Shown here piece after piece: positions 1-6,772 of a DNA stretch of 21,158 bases; position 1 is the stretch's first letter, and each line of letters begins with the position of its first letter. The notes beneath the pieces were generated by a model. The model saw only the letters and a list, made by a program, of their open reading frames with translations. It ran no database searches and was not told where the DNA came from. The DNA comes from an uncultured Bacillota bacterium (lineage in GTDB: Bacteria > Bacillota > Clostridia > Oscillospirales > Oscillospiraceae): NCBI GenBank assembly GCA_947383275.1, contig CANDCW010000042.1, forward strand, positions 1 through 21,158. Reading direction: 5' to 3'. The position numbers and the translations under genes are program-made.

Positions 1-121
1 TTTCCTCCGGCCCTGGCCCGCAGGCAGTCTTGGCGATTGGGTGGCCTGTGTGGGATGCACACTTACATATTGACTATGAACGGGAGCTTGTCCCGTTGTT
101 TTTCAAGGTGCTGTCGGTTGT
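1..121. other. Left-edge segment without a supported gene
   Basis: No complete gene is visible. On the minus strand the first ten bases read CCGGAGGAAA, a good ribosome binding site placed so that a further minus-strand gene could start just outside the window, downstream of the HTH gene. On the plus strand two frames are open from the edge, one ending with TGA at 71-73 and one with TGA at 138-140. Either could be the tail of a convergent gene, but neither fragment is recognisable. The hairpin at 79-104 is listed separately. Confidence 0.3.
79..104 (+). terminator. Possible plus-strand intrinsic terminator
   Basis: A 7-bp perfect stem (AACGGGA / TCCCGTT) with a 5-nt loop is followed on the plus strand by GTTTTTC. 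The T-run lies only on the plus-strand side, so it would end transcription entering from the left, converging on the HTH gene. The stem is short and the upstream gene is not visible. Confidence 0.4.
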
Positions 122-439
122 TTATAGAGCTGCTAACTGAAGGATGATGCTGTCCAGCATTTCCAGTTCCTCATTATCAAACCTTGTTCTTATCCTGATA
201 AGGAACGCAGTCTGATCTTTGGTTAGGGGGTTGTTATGGGAAAGAGATCTATTGGCTAACTTTACTCCGCCATTACAACCACGGACAGTTTCAATGGGAT
301 ATAAACACATGAGTGCTGTGATATCCGTTCGGATAGTTTCGATAGAAACTCCGAGTTCCTCGGCCAGCCGACCATATGTAACCAGTTTTGCTACGGATAG
401 CATTTCAAGCAACATCAGGCGGCGTTCGTATACACCCAT
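122..439 (-). CDS. Small HTH transcriptional regulator
   Basis: This 105-residue protein is probably a DNA-binding regulator. Residues 4-60 have the shape of a DeoR/HTH_11 winged helix: RRLMLLEMLSVAKLVTYGRL, then AEELGVSIETIRTDITAL as helix-turn-recognition helix, then a wing-like VRGCNGGVKL. The remaining 45 residues look helical and lack a recognisable ligand domain, so it may act as a small dimer. The ATG at 439 has a strong AAGGGGGGTGAAC ribosome site. It follows a possible small ORF by 4 nt. The target is unknown. Paired repeats upstream (647-693) are possible operators, but this is conjecture. Confidence 0.7.
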   Translation of the reverse strand: MGVYERRLMLLEMLSVAKLVTYGRLAEELGVSIETIRTDITALMCLYPIETVRGCNGGVKLANRSLSHNNPLTKDQTAFLIRIRTRFDNEELEMLDSIILQLAAL

Positions 440-443
440 GTGT

Positions 444-557
444 TCACCCCCCTTCTACCGTGCGCTCTGTAAATAAGCCTAACAGAGATACACCAAGGCT
501 CACTTGGTGATTCCGAAAAAAATTGAGAAAAATTTTCTTTTCGCTGACTCCAAGCAT
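444..557 (-). CDS. Possible 37-residue small protein or leader peptide
   Basis: An ATG at 557 lies 6 nt after a strong GGAGGT site (564-569). The frame runs 37 codons to a TGA at 444-446, 4 nt before the HTH regulator start. The peptide begins MLGVSEKKIFLNFFRNHQ and continues with a short hydrophobic stretch, VSLGVSLLGLF. No family is recognised. Good initiation spacing and tight coupling to the next gene argue for translation, either as a small protein or as a leader that couples translation to the regulator. Against it: it is very short, has no visible homologue, and the same frame is open well upstream by chance. Confidence 0.4.
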   Translation of the reverse strand: MLGVSEKKIFLNFFRNHQVSLGVSLLGLFTERTVEGG

Positions 558-646
558 TGCTACACCTCCAAAATCTGAATATGGCGGGTTATCGTTCAGA
601 TTTCTGGGGAGGCGGCGCGCGGACATTTCGCCACATGCCAACATGA

Positions 647-693
647 TGTGAATTTTTTGTGAATATTTCGTGCTTATTTGAGTTTTTTTGAGT
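647..693 (-). promoter_or_regulatory. Paired direct repeats, possible operators
   Basis: Two hexamers are each repeated at about one helical turn. TTGAGT on the plus strand occurs at 678-683 and 688-693, 10 nt apart. TGTGAA occurs at 647-652 and 658-663, 11 nt apart. They lie between the hairpin at 719-780 and the small ORF at 444-557, where a promoter for the HTH gene would be expected. One-turn spacing suits a protein bound to one DNA face, such as autoregulation by the HTH protein. The region is AT-rich, so chance is possible. Confidence 0.2.
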
Positions 694-718
694 AAAATCA
701 AAAGAACTCGAATAATGA

Positions 719-780
719 TTCGACCCTTTCCTCCAATGCCCCCTATAATCTGATAGGGGATATTGGAGGAAAGGATCGAA
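719..780. repeat. 28-bp imperfect inverted repeat with 6-nt loop
   Basis: Arms at 719-746 and 753-780 pair at 25 of 28 positions around a 6-nt loop (AATCTG). The three mismatches are transition-type. On the minus-strand RNA two become G-U pairs and one C-A; on the plus strand one G-U and two C-A. It lies 10 bp from a strong terminator. It is too long for an ordinary terminator stem and lacks its own T-run. It could be a processing or RNA stability element, a small palindromic mobile repeat, or a protein site. Confidence 0.7.
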
Positions 781-790
781 AAATAAAAAA

Positions 791-824
791 GCCCGCACAG
801 CCAACCGGCTGTGCGGGCTTTTTC
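791..824 (-). terminator. Strong bidirectional intrinsic terminator
   Basis: A perfect 12-bp stem, GCCCGCACAGCC (791-802) with GGCTGTGCGGGC (807-818), has a 4-nt loop. On the minus strand it is followed by T6-A-T5-like sequence, a textbook terminator for the lipoprotein gene that ends at 1024. The plus strand also has a T-run (819-823), so it can work both ways. Confidence 0.85.
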
Positions 825-1023
825 GGGACAGTGATATTCGTTTGCGCTCCTGCACAACAGGAGATAAGGATTCAAAAGGGATGCTTCATATTGCACCTTC
901 TTATCAAGGCAGAACTCAAATAATGCCCAAAGAAACCATTAAAATGCGCAGGACTTCATAATTATCACACTCACATCTAAAGATATTCTATAGTTAGTTG
1001 ACGCTCTGTTTCAGATAATAAAA

Positions 1024-1977
1024 CTACTCGGATTCTCCTTCTTCAAAAAAGTTTCCGTTCCAGTCAAAATATCCACTTTTGAACTGTATCCGTTCAGAAT
1101 CATTTTTTGTATATCCTGTTTCAACAAAAAGAAACTCTCCATTCATGTTCAAAAGCCCGACATATGATTTATCACGTGCTGTGGTAAAACTCATCAGACA
1201 TTTTCCTTGTCGAAAATCTGATAATGGCTGAATGGATGGGTAATCGGAAAGGTCAATCACCATCTCTAAACTGGTGTTGTAAAAACCGGTTTTGGAGGAT
1301 TCATCCAACCACACTTCACCATGTTCTGTATCGGACGAATAGCATAACATTCCGTAATCGTTTCTCGAAAGAAAAATAAGTCCACTTTCTGGGTAGCATC
1401 TCTGTAAGTGCCTATACCGAAACACTTGCTCATCAATGAATTCATTGGCTTTTGCATCATAGTATCCTTCCAATGAATTGTGATACAAATAATTTCCCTG
1501 CGGTTGAATATCATTAAGGCGAGAAGTGGGCTGAATCAGCCAATTCAGTTCGCTGTCCACAACCCCAGTCATTTTTACTCCGTTTGTTTCCTGTTCAACG
1601 AATATATAACCATCAAAATAGTTGTCTTTGAACATAATAATGTGCGCCACGTTCAGTTCTTTTTTCAAATCATGGATAAATTCCCCGTTTTTATTCATAA
1701 GGTATCGACCTTGAACTATTGCAACACCAGAATAGAAATTTGACACTTGACCCTTATTTACTTCCGGCATACTGAAAATTTCACGACCTGTCTCATCTAT
1801 ACATACAACACCCAAATATTCTGTATGGAAGATATGCCGTTCTGTTAGCTGTACCCACGCTACGCCATCGTGAAACTCATACTCGTTTGGATTAAACATC
1901 CGGGTTTCATTTTTACTGCATCCACAAAGCACAATTAGCAGCAACAGATAAATTGTGACCATCCATGTCTTTTTCAT
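1024..1977 (-). CDS. Lipoprotein with WG-repeat-like beta architecture, unknown function
   Basis: A 317-residue protein from an ATG at 1977 with GAGG nine nt upstream. An in-frame TTG at 1992 is rejected because it would overlap that ribosome site. It starts MKKTWMVTIYLLLLIVLCGC, a lipoprotein signal with lipobox LCGC, so it should be anchored outside the cell membrane. The rest contains repeated short beta motifs such as GVAWVQLTERHIF, GVVCIDETGREIF, GVAIVQGRYLMNKNGEFI and YVGLLNMNGEFLF, resembling WG/KWG repeat proteins. No enzyme motif is seen. It follows the membrane protein gene ending at 1996, so the two are probably one operon ending at 791-824. Both are clearly more AT-rich than the glycosylation genes. 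Function unknown. Confidence 0.7.
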   Translation of the reverse strand: MKKTWMVTIYLLLLIVLCGCSKNETRMFNPNEYEFHDGVAWVQLTERHIFHTEYLGVVCIDETGREIFSMPEVNKGQVSNFYSGVAIVQGRYLMNKNGEFIHDLKKELNVAHIIMFKDNYFDGYIFVEQETNGVKMTGVVDSELNWLIQPTSRLNDIQPQGNYLYHNSLEGYYDAKANEFIDEQVFRYRHLQRCYPESGLIFLSRNDYGMLCYSSDTEHGEVWLDESSKTGFYNTSLEMVIDLSDYPSIQPLSDFRQGKCLMSFTTARDKSYVGLLNMNGEFLFVETGYTKNDSERIQFKSGYFDWNGNFFEEGESE

Positions 1978-1995
1978 TGCCTCATACCTCAAAAT

Positions 1996-2631
1996 TCAGT
2001 ACAAAGTGAAACTCAACGGGTCCGTATATAACCACTCGGACGCAACATCATCCCACACACCCACAGAGACAAACATCACTGTTTCATAATCATAGGCGGA
2101 TACGTCTACTTCCGCACGATTTCCTGTCTCCGAAACTTCAATATCTGTTTCTACCCCCGCAAAAGGATCATCAATCTGAATTTTTACACGATATTTTTCC
2201 TGTCCAGCAATAGGCACCCATAAAAAATAGATTTTATTGTTTTCATCCCGATACATCCTATCTTCGACATTGAGCAATACCGTTTTTACGCTATATGGCT
2301 TCGGCGTTGCGTTGAGGGCAGGCGGAGTGCTTGCAACCTCGCTCTTATCACCTGACTGTGGGATTCGGACTTCAAACGGTGGAGGTAGTGGTGATGCAGA
2401 TGGGATTGCGTCATCCGACGTTTTCTGAATGAGCGATGAAACATTGGAAATGATCCACTCTCTTATTTTTAGAACAGGATCAAATCCAAGGGAAAAGTTG
2501 ACCATGGCAGTAAGCATAGAAAATGCGCTGATAAACGCAAGCACTCTTGAAACAGTCTTGTACTTCTCGTTGGCCCATGTTAAAACTACCGCAACAAGTA
2601 ATAGCGCGATACATATAGCGATGTAAATCAT
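1996..2631 (-). CDS. Membrane-anchored protein with extracellular Fn3-like domain
   Basis: A 211-residue protein from an ATG at 2631 preceded by GGGAGGGTAT; a start further upstream at 2673 lacks such a site. Residues 1-20 (MIYIAICIALLLVAVVLTWA) and about 30-50 are membrane segments. Then comes a Ser/Pro-rich linker (about residues 80-110, SPLPPPFEVRIPQSG) and a C-terminal beta-rich domain of about 85 residues. Motifs such as IYFLWVPIAGQEKYRVKIQ, VDVSAYDYETVMFVSVGVW and YTDPLSFTLY look fibronectin-III-like. The domain is probably outside the cell. It is co-oriented with the lipoprotein downstream, 18 nt away. No family is firmly recognised and the role is unknown. The 105-nt gap upstream separates it from the PHP gene and may hold its promoter, but I see no clear -35/-10 pair. 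Confidence 0.65.
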   Translation of the reverse strand: MIYIAICIALLLVAVVLTWANEKYKTVSRVLAFISAFSMLTAMVNFSLGFDPVLKIREWIISNVSSLIQKTSDDAIPSASPLPPPFEVRIPQSGDKSEVASTPPALNATPKPYSVKTVLLNVEDRMYRDENNKIYFLWVPIAGQEKYRVKIQIDDPFAGVETDIEVSETGNRAEVDVSAYDYETVMFVSVGVWDDVASEWLYTDPLSFTLY

Positions 2632-2736
2632 ATACCCTCCCGAAACACACTCAAAGTCGCTAAAGATGGGCATTTGTTATTATTTTCCCATCCAACATTT
2701 CGAGATTTGATAAGTAAACGTTATAACCACATATCT

Positions 2737-3561
2737 TTATGGGATGTTTGATAGCCAATCCAAGCCTAAGCAATATGCTGATAATTTCAAACCAGGCTTT
2801 ATCTTCTCACCATGGAAGTCGCTGCCGCCGGTTTGACGGAGCCCGTACTTTTCCGCCAGATCGAGGTAGAATTCCTGCTGTTCGGGGCTGTACCTGGGAT
2901 AATAGCACTCGATGGCGTCCAGACCCCAGCCCTTGAGGCGGAACACCAGCGTCTCCAATTCCCCGTCCAGCAACCCTATCTGATAAGGGTGGGCCAGGGA
3001 GACATTTCCCCCGGCGGATTTGATGGCCTCCACACAGGTTTTCGCGTCCGCTTTGAACCGTTTCACCTTCTGCCGGAATTCCTCTGTGTCCAGCCAGCGG
3101 TCGAAGGCCTCCCGGTTGGTGGAGACATAGCCCCGCCGCACCAGCGCCTGGGCAAAATGGGGCCGGGCGATGACCTCGCCACCAGCCAACTCCTCCACCT
3201 CAGAAAGGCTGATCTCCACACCCTTTTCCCGGAGAAAGTCCACGATCTTGTGCTTCCGCTCGTCCCGCCCTGCCCGGAACTTTTCGCACAGACGGGCCAG
3301 CTCTGTGTCCCCGTCCCGGAAGCCGTAGCCTAGGATGTGGAAGTTTGGGTACTCCCTGGCGCTCAGTTCCACCCCCCGGATCACTGTCAACCCCAGGGCG
3401 TCCCCAGCCTCCATGGCTTCGGCCACCCCGGCGATGGTGTCGTGGTCGGTGACGGCCAGCAGGTCCAGACCCTTTTCTTTTGCCAGCGTTACCAGCTCCG
3501 ACGGCGTGTACTGTCCGTCGGAGGCGGTAGTGTGGGTGTGGAGATCGCACAGGGCACTCAT
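2737..3561 (-). CDS. PHP-domain phosphoesterase
   Basis: A 274-residue PHP-family metal-dependent phosphoesterase. The metal motifs are present in order: DLHTHTTASDGQYTP (residues 6-20), AVTDHDT (about 36-42), VIRGVELSA (about 60-68), a central HF in ARPHFAQ, NVSLAHPYQ and the C-terminal GSDFHG. This matches the single-domain TrpH/YciV group, known to act on 3',5'-nucleoside bisphosphates or RNA 5' ends. The ATG overlaps the stop of the APS-kinase fusion by 4 nt (ATGA), so translation is coupled. That pairing suggests it may clear a nucleotide by-product such as PAP, or act on a phosphorylated intermediate, though housekeeping is equally possible. It is the last gene of the glycosylation operon. 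No terminator is obvious after it. Confidence 0.85.
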   Translation of the reverse strand: MSALCDLHTHTTASDGQYTPSELVTLAKEKGLDLLAVTDHDTIAGVAEAMEAGDALGLTVIRGVELSAREYPNFHILGYGFRDGDTELARLCEKFRAGRDERKHKIVDFLREKGVEISLSEVEELAGGEVIARPHFAQALVRRGYVSTNREAFDRWLDTEEFRQKVKRFKADAKTCVEAIKSAGGNVSLAHPYQIGLLDGELETLVFRLKGWGLDAIECYYPRYSPEQQEFYLDLAEKYGLRQTGGSDFHGEKIKPGLKLSAYCLGLDWLSNIP

Positions 3562-4712
3562 GCGTCGCCCTTTGGCTTGGCCGCCACCACGCGGATCACC
3601 GGGGGATCGTCGTTGCCGTAGGGAGCAAAGCCGGTGCGCTCCTGGGCATATTCTACCCGGAACCCCCGCTGCTCCAACGATGCCACCAGCTCATCCAGCA
3701 CGATGAAGCGCCGGTAGTGATTGTCATAGAAATAGGCGTTGCGCTCTACCTGCCTGCCCTTACCAAACAGCGGGTCGTTTACCCCGCGCACCTCAATGAA
3801 CAGCTTTCCCCCCGGCCGCAGGCCCCGGTACAGGTTGTTCAGCAGCACCTGCTCCTGGTTGCGGTTGATGGAGTGGATGGTGAAGCGGCTGTAGGCGTAG
3901 TCGTAGCTCTTCGGCTGGTGGACATCTGAATTGACGAAATCGCCGCACAAAAACTCCGCGTTGGCGATCCCCCGGCCCTGCAGCTGGGAGACCGCCTCCT
4001 GGGACATATCCAGCGCCGTGATATCCAGCCCCTGGGCGGCGAAAAACACCGCGTCCCGCCCGTTGCCACAGCCCAGCTCCACCATCCGCCGCCCCGGTTC
4101 CACCAGGGTGGCCACGTACTGGGCAAAGGGGGAGGGCTCTTCCGAACACACCCGGTTTTTGTAATACTGGTTCCAGTAGGCGGTGTTGTCCACCGCATCC
4201 TCCACGATGTTGGGATACAGCACCCGCTCCAGCTCCTCAACCAGCTCCAAAGGGGTACGGCCGCCGTCGTTGGGCACCACGAGGTCTGGGCTCTGGGGCT
4301 CCTCAAACGGCAGGTCGATGCCCACCACGTTCTTCCCCGCGGTGTAGAGCCCCTTCTGATTGCGCTGGAGCAAGGTATCCTTGCTAACCTTAATGTAAAT
4401 CTCCTTGTAATTGAGGATGTTCTCCCGGTTCCACCGCCGCACGCTGTCGTACATGGCGATGGAGCACACCACCACGTCGATCCCCTGGCCGGACAGCAGC
4501 TTGCACACCCGGAAGATCCGCCCCGCCCAGCGCAGCCGCTCGTCCTGGGTGTAGCCCACATCCTCGCCAAAGGCCACGCGGATCTCGTCCCCGTCCAGCA
4601 TTACCACATTGGGTTTTGTGGCCTTCAGCCGCTGATGGAACAGCCCGCCGATGGTGGTCTTGCCCGCACCCGACAGGCCCGTGAAAAAATATACCGTCCC
4701 CGTGTCCCTCAT
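3558..4712 (-). CDS. APS-kinase-like / class I SAM methyltransferase fusion
   Basis: Two enzyme domains in 384 residues. Residues 1-170 are adenylylsulfate-kinase-like: Walker A TGLSGAGKTT (11-20), MLDGDEIR (39-46), then KGLYTAGKNVVGIDLPFEEP and SPDLVVPND. Residues 180-384 are a Rossmann methyltransferase: motif I MVELGCGNGRDA (211-222), ALDMS (234-238) and later RPGGKLFIEVRG. No ATP sulfurylase or sulfotransferase is in the window. APS-kinase homologues in surface-sugar loci can have other substrates: Campylobacter jejuni Cj1415 phosphorylates CDP-phosphoramidate. So the substrate may be a nucleotide-activated group rather than APS. The methyltransferase resembles TehB-like small-molecule enzymes. 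The gene starts with AGGAGG overlapping the stop of the aminotransferase gene and overlaps the PHP gene by 4 nt. Domain calls are firm; the reaction is inferred. Confidence 0.8.
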   Translation of the reverse strand: MRDTGTVYFFTGLSGAGKTTIGGLFHQRLKATKPNVVMLDGDEIRVAFGEDVGYTQDERLRWAGRIFRVCKLLSGQGIDVVVCSIAMYDSVRRWNRENILNYKEIYIKVSKDTLLQRNQKGLYTAGKNVVGIDLPFEEPQSPDLVVPNDGGRTPLELVEELERVLYPNIVEDAVDNTAYWNQYYKNRVCSEEPSPFAQYVATLVEPGRRMVELGCGNGRDAVFFAAQGLDITALDMSQEAVSQLQGRGIANAEFLCGDFVNSDVHQPKSYDYAYSRFTIHSINRNQEQVLLNNLYRGLRPGGKLFIEVRGVNDPLFGKGRQVERNAYFYDNHYRRFIVLDELVASLEQRGFRVEYAQERTGFAPYGNDDPPVIRVVAAKPKGDA

Positions 4713-4721
4713 GGTTTCCTC

Positions 4722-6218
4722 CTAAAACGCCTTCATTAAAATTACGTCATACCCCTGGACATCCGCATAGGGCTGGCGGAACAGCTCCATGGACTCCGGG
4801 CAGCCCCCTACCCGTACCATGGGAATCCGCTGCCGCTCCACAAACCCCAGGCTTTCCAGCCTCCCTATGGCGGCGCTTCCCCCACCGCTTTCCCGGATAA
4901 ACAGCCGCTTAAAGCCCAGTTCCCTGTGCAGACGCCCCAGCAGCCCCTCCGTAAGCTCCTCCGGCTTTTCAAGGGAGATCTCGCAGTCCATGGCGTGAAA
5001 ATCCGGGTTGATAAACTCCACGCCGGGAAATCCAGCCTGTTCCTTCAAAAAACGCTCCCGGCGGTCCAGCCATCCGGTGATGGGCTTCGATCCCTCGCCG
5101 CCCATCAAAATATCGCGGAGGTGGGCGCAGACGTATTTGACCTCCTCCCGCGTCAGCTCCGCCCCGCAGGGCAGGTTCAGCCCCCGCTCGTGGAGCCGCC
5201 GCGCCACCGGCGTCTGCTCCCGGCGGAACTGCCGATACATGGGGAAATCTGTAATCCGGTAAAAAAAGGGACGCCCGGAGACAGCCCGCTTATCCAATTC
5301 AGCCAGCAGCCAATCTGCGTCATGCCCCCAGCTCTCATCCAGGACGGGCGTTACCATCCAGTAGTTATTCCGAATATCGGGAAGCTCCGGGTTCCACTCC
5401 AGCCCCTCGACCCCGTCCATCTCCTCCCGGTACCACTGGAATACCCGGCGCTTTTTCGCCACAATCTCCTCCAGCCGCTCCATCTGCGCCGTGCCAAAAG
5501 CCGCCTGAAGGTTGGAAAGTCGGAATTTATAACCCACTTCATCGTTGAAAAACCGCTTTGTGGGGTGCTTGGCCACGTCCGCCAGAAACTTTGCCCGGTT
5601 GTAAAGGCTCTCATCGCTGGTGGTGAACACGCCTCCCTCGCCCATGACCACAATTTTGGAGCCATGGAAGCTGAAGCAGGCCATATCGCCCAGGGAACCG
5701 GTGTGTCTGCCGTGGTACAGGCTCCCCATACTCTGGGCCGCGTCCTCAATCACATACAGCCCGTGGGCCTTTGCGATGGCGTTGAGACGATCCATTTTAC
5801 ACGGGTGTCCGTAGAGATGCACGGGGATAATCGCCTTGGTCTTGGGGGTAATTGCCCGCTCCACAGCGTCCGGGTCCATTGTCCAGTCGTCCTGGCACAC
5901 GTCCACAAAAACAGGCGTCGCGCCGGTATAGGACACGGCGTTGGCCGTGGCCACCCAGGTGCTGTCCGGCAGGATCACCTCATCCCCGGCCTTGACTCCG
6001 ATGGTCAGCAGGGACAGGTGGAGCGCGGCCGTGCACGACGGCGTGGCCACCGCGTATTTCACGCCCAGCGTATCGCACACCGTCTGTTCAAACCGCTTGA
6101 TGTAGTCAAAGCATTTCTCATTCCAGCCCGTCTGCGCCGCGTCCGCAGCATAGTGGACCTCCAACGGTCCCACCGAGCTTCCCGAGACCAAAATCGGCTT
6201 TGAAAGGATTTCCAGCAT
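4722..6218 (-). CDS. DegT/StrS sugar aminotransferase with C-terminal extra domain
   Basis: A PLP-dependent sugar aminotransferase of 498 residues, over 100 longer than the usual 370-400. PLP-binding features include TPSCTAALHLSL (59-70), VIEDAAQSMG (156-165) and CFSFHGSKIVVMGEGG, with catalytic lysine K188. The lysine rules out the RfbH/ColD dehydratase subgroup, which has His there, so it should transaminate, most likely a 4-keto-6-deoxy CDP-sugar. After about residue 375 there is a 120-residue domain with GELGFKRL-like and IGRLESLGFVERQRIPMVR segments that resemble the end of a GNAT acyltransferase, although the acyl-CoA loop is not clear. It may acylate the new amine. It has AGGAGG before the ATG and sits between epimerase and APS-kinase genes. 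The aminotransferase call is firm; the tail is tentative. Confidence 0.85.
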   Translation of the reverse strand: MLEILSKPILVSGSSVGPLEVHYAADAAQTGWNEKCFDYIKRFEQTVCDTLGVKYAVATPSCTAALHLSLLTIGVKAGDEVILPDSTWVATANAVSYTGATPVFVDVCQDDWTMDPDAVERAITPKTKAIIPVHLYGHPCKMDRLNAIAKAHGLYVIEDAAQSMGSLYHGRHTGSLGDMACFSFHGSKIVVMGEGGVFTTSDESLYNRAKFLADVAKHPTKRFFNDEVGYKFRLSNLQAAFGTAQMERLEEIVAKKRRVFQWYREEMDGVEGLEWNPELPDIRNNYWMVTPVLDESWGHDADWLLAELDKRAVSGRPFFYRITDFPMYRQFRREQTPVARRLHERGLNLPCGAELTREEVKYVCAHLRDILMGGEGSKPITGWLDRRERFLKEQAGFPGVEFINPDFHAMDCEISLEKPEELTEGLLGRLHRELGFKRLFIRESGGGSAAIGRLESLGFVERQRIPMVRVGGCPESMELFRQPYADVQGYDVILMKAF

Positions 6219-6239
6219 GGTGTTTTCCTCCTTGTGGGC

Positions 6240-6770
6240 TTACAGGAGCGGCCAGGTCTTATCCTGCTCACTCATAATCATTTCTTCCGGGGACAGGTCC
6301 CACATGATCCCAATGGCGGGATCGTCCCAGCGGATCCCCCTGGCCGCCTCCGGATGATAGAACTGGGAGACCTTATAATAGACCGACGTGTGATCGCACA
6401 ACGTGACATACCCGTGGGCGAACCCCTTCGGGATAAACAGCGCCCGCCCGTTCTCCGCCGTCAGGCGGTATTTTTCCCACCGATGGTAGGTGGGGGAACC
6501 GGGCCGCAGATCCACAATCACGTCGTCGATCCCCCCTGCGATGCAGCGCAAAAGCTTGTCCTCCCCGTAGGGCTCCTTTTGGAAGTGCATCCCCCGGAAG
6601 GTACCGGCGCGCTCGTTGTACGACAGGTTGTCCTGGACAAAATGGCAGGTAATCCCCGCCTGGGCGCATTCCAGCTGGCAGAAAGCGCGGCTGAAATAAC
6701 CCCGGCCGTCGAAGTTGGGGGCGGGTTCAATCAGGAAGACATCCTGCAATGCAGTTCTTTCAAACCTCAT
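6240..6770 (-). CDS. RmlC-type NDP-4-keto-6-deoxyhexose 3,5- or 3-epimerase
   Basis: A 176-residue cupin of the dTDP-4-dehydrorhamnose 3,5-epimerase family. Family signatures are PNFDGRGYFSRAF, NLSYNERAGTFRGMHFQ with the catalytic His, IPKGFAHGYVTL, YYKVSQFYHPEAARGIRWDD and IGIMWDL. The start is the ATG at 6770 behind GGGAGGAGTAAGT; an upstream start at 6815 would lie inside the rfbF gene. It overlaps rfbF by 4 nt, so the two are coupled. Because the island makes a CDP-sugar, the substrate is probably CDP-4-keto-6-deoxyglucose, like AscE-type epimerases of the CDP pathway, rather than a dTDP-sugar. No rmlA, rmlB or rmlD is present. Whether one or both carbons are inverted cannot be told. Confidence 0.85.
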   Translation of the reverse strand: MRFERTALQDVFLIEPAPNFDGRGYFSRAFCQLECAQAGITCHFVQDNLSYNERAGTFRGMHFQKEPYGEDKLLRCIAGGIDDVIVDLRPGSPTYHRWEKYRLTAENGRALFIPKGFAHGYVTLCDHTSVYYKVSQFYHPEAARGIRWDDPAIGIMWDLSPEEMIMSEQDKTWPLL

Positions 6771-6772
6771 AC

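Larger units (their letters stand above)
558..1023. other. AT-rich intergenic region with hairpin, terminator and repeats
   Basis: No convincing gene lies here. The region holds the terminator of the lipoprotein gene (791-824), a 28-bp imperfect inverted repeat (719-780), closely spaced direct repeats (647-693) and the presumed leader of the small ORF and HTH gene. Open frames crossing it run through the terminator stem and have unlikely composition. A weak minus-strand promoter-like pair, TTGATT then 17 nt then AATAAG, overlaps the repeats but is not strong enough to call. Confidence 0.6.

Noticed and set aside
4926..6203. Plus-strand open frame of 425 codons opposite the aminotransferase
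   Set aside because: Composition is unlike a real protein, there is no ribosome site, and the opposite strand encodes a clear DegT family enzyme; it is a shadow of GC-rich codon use.
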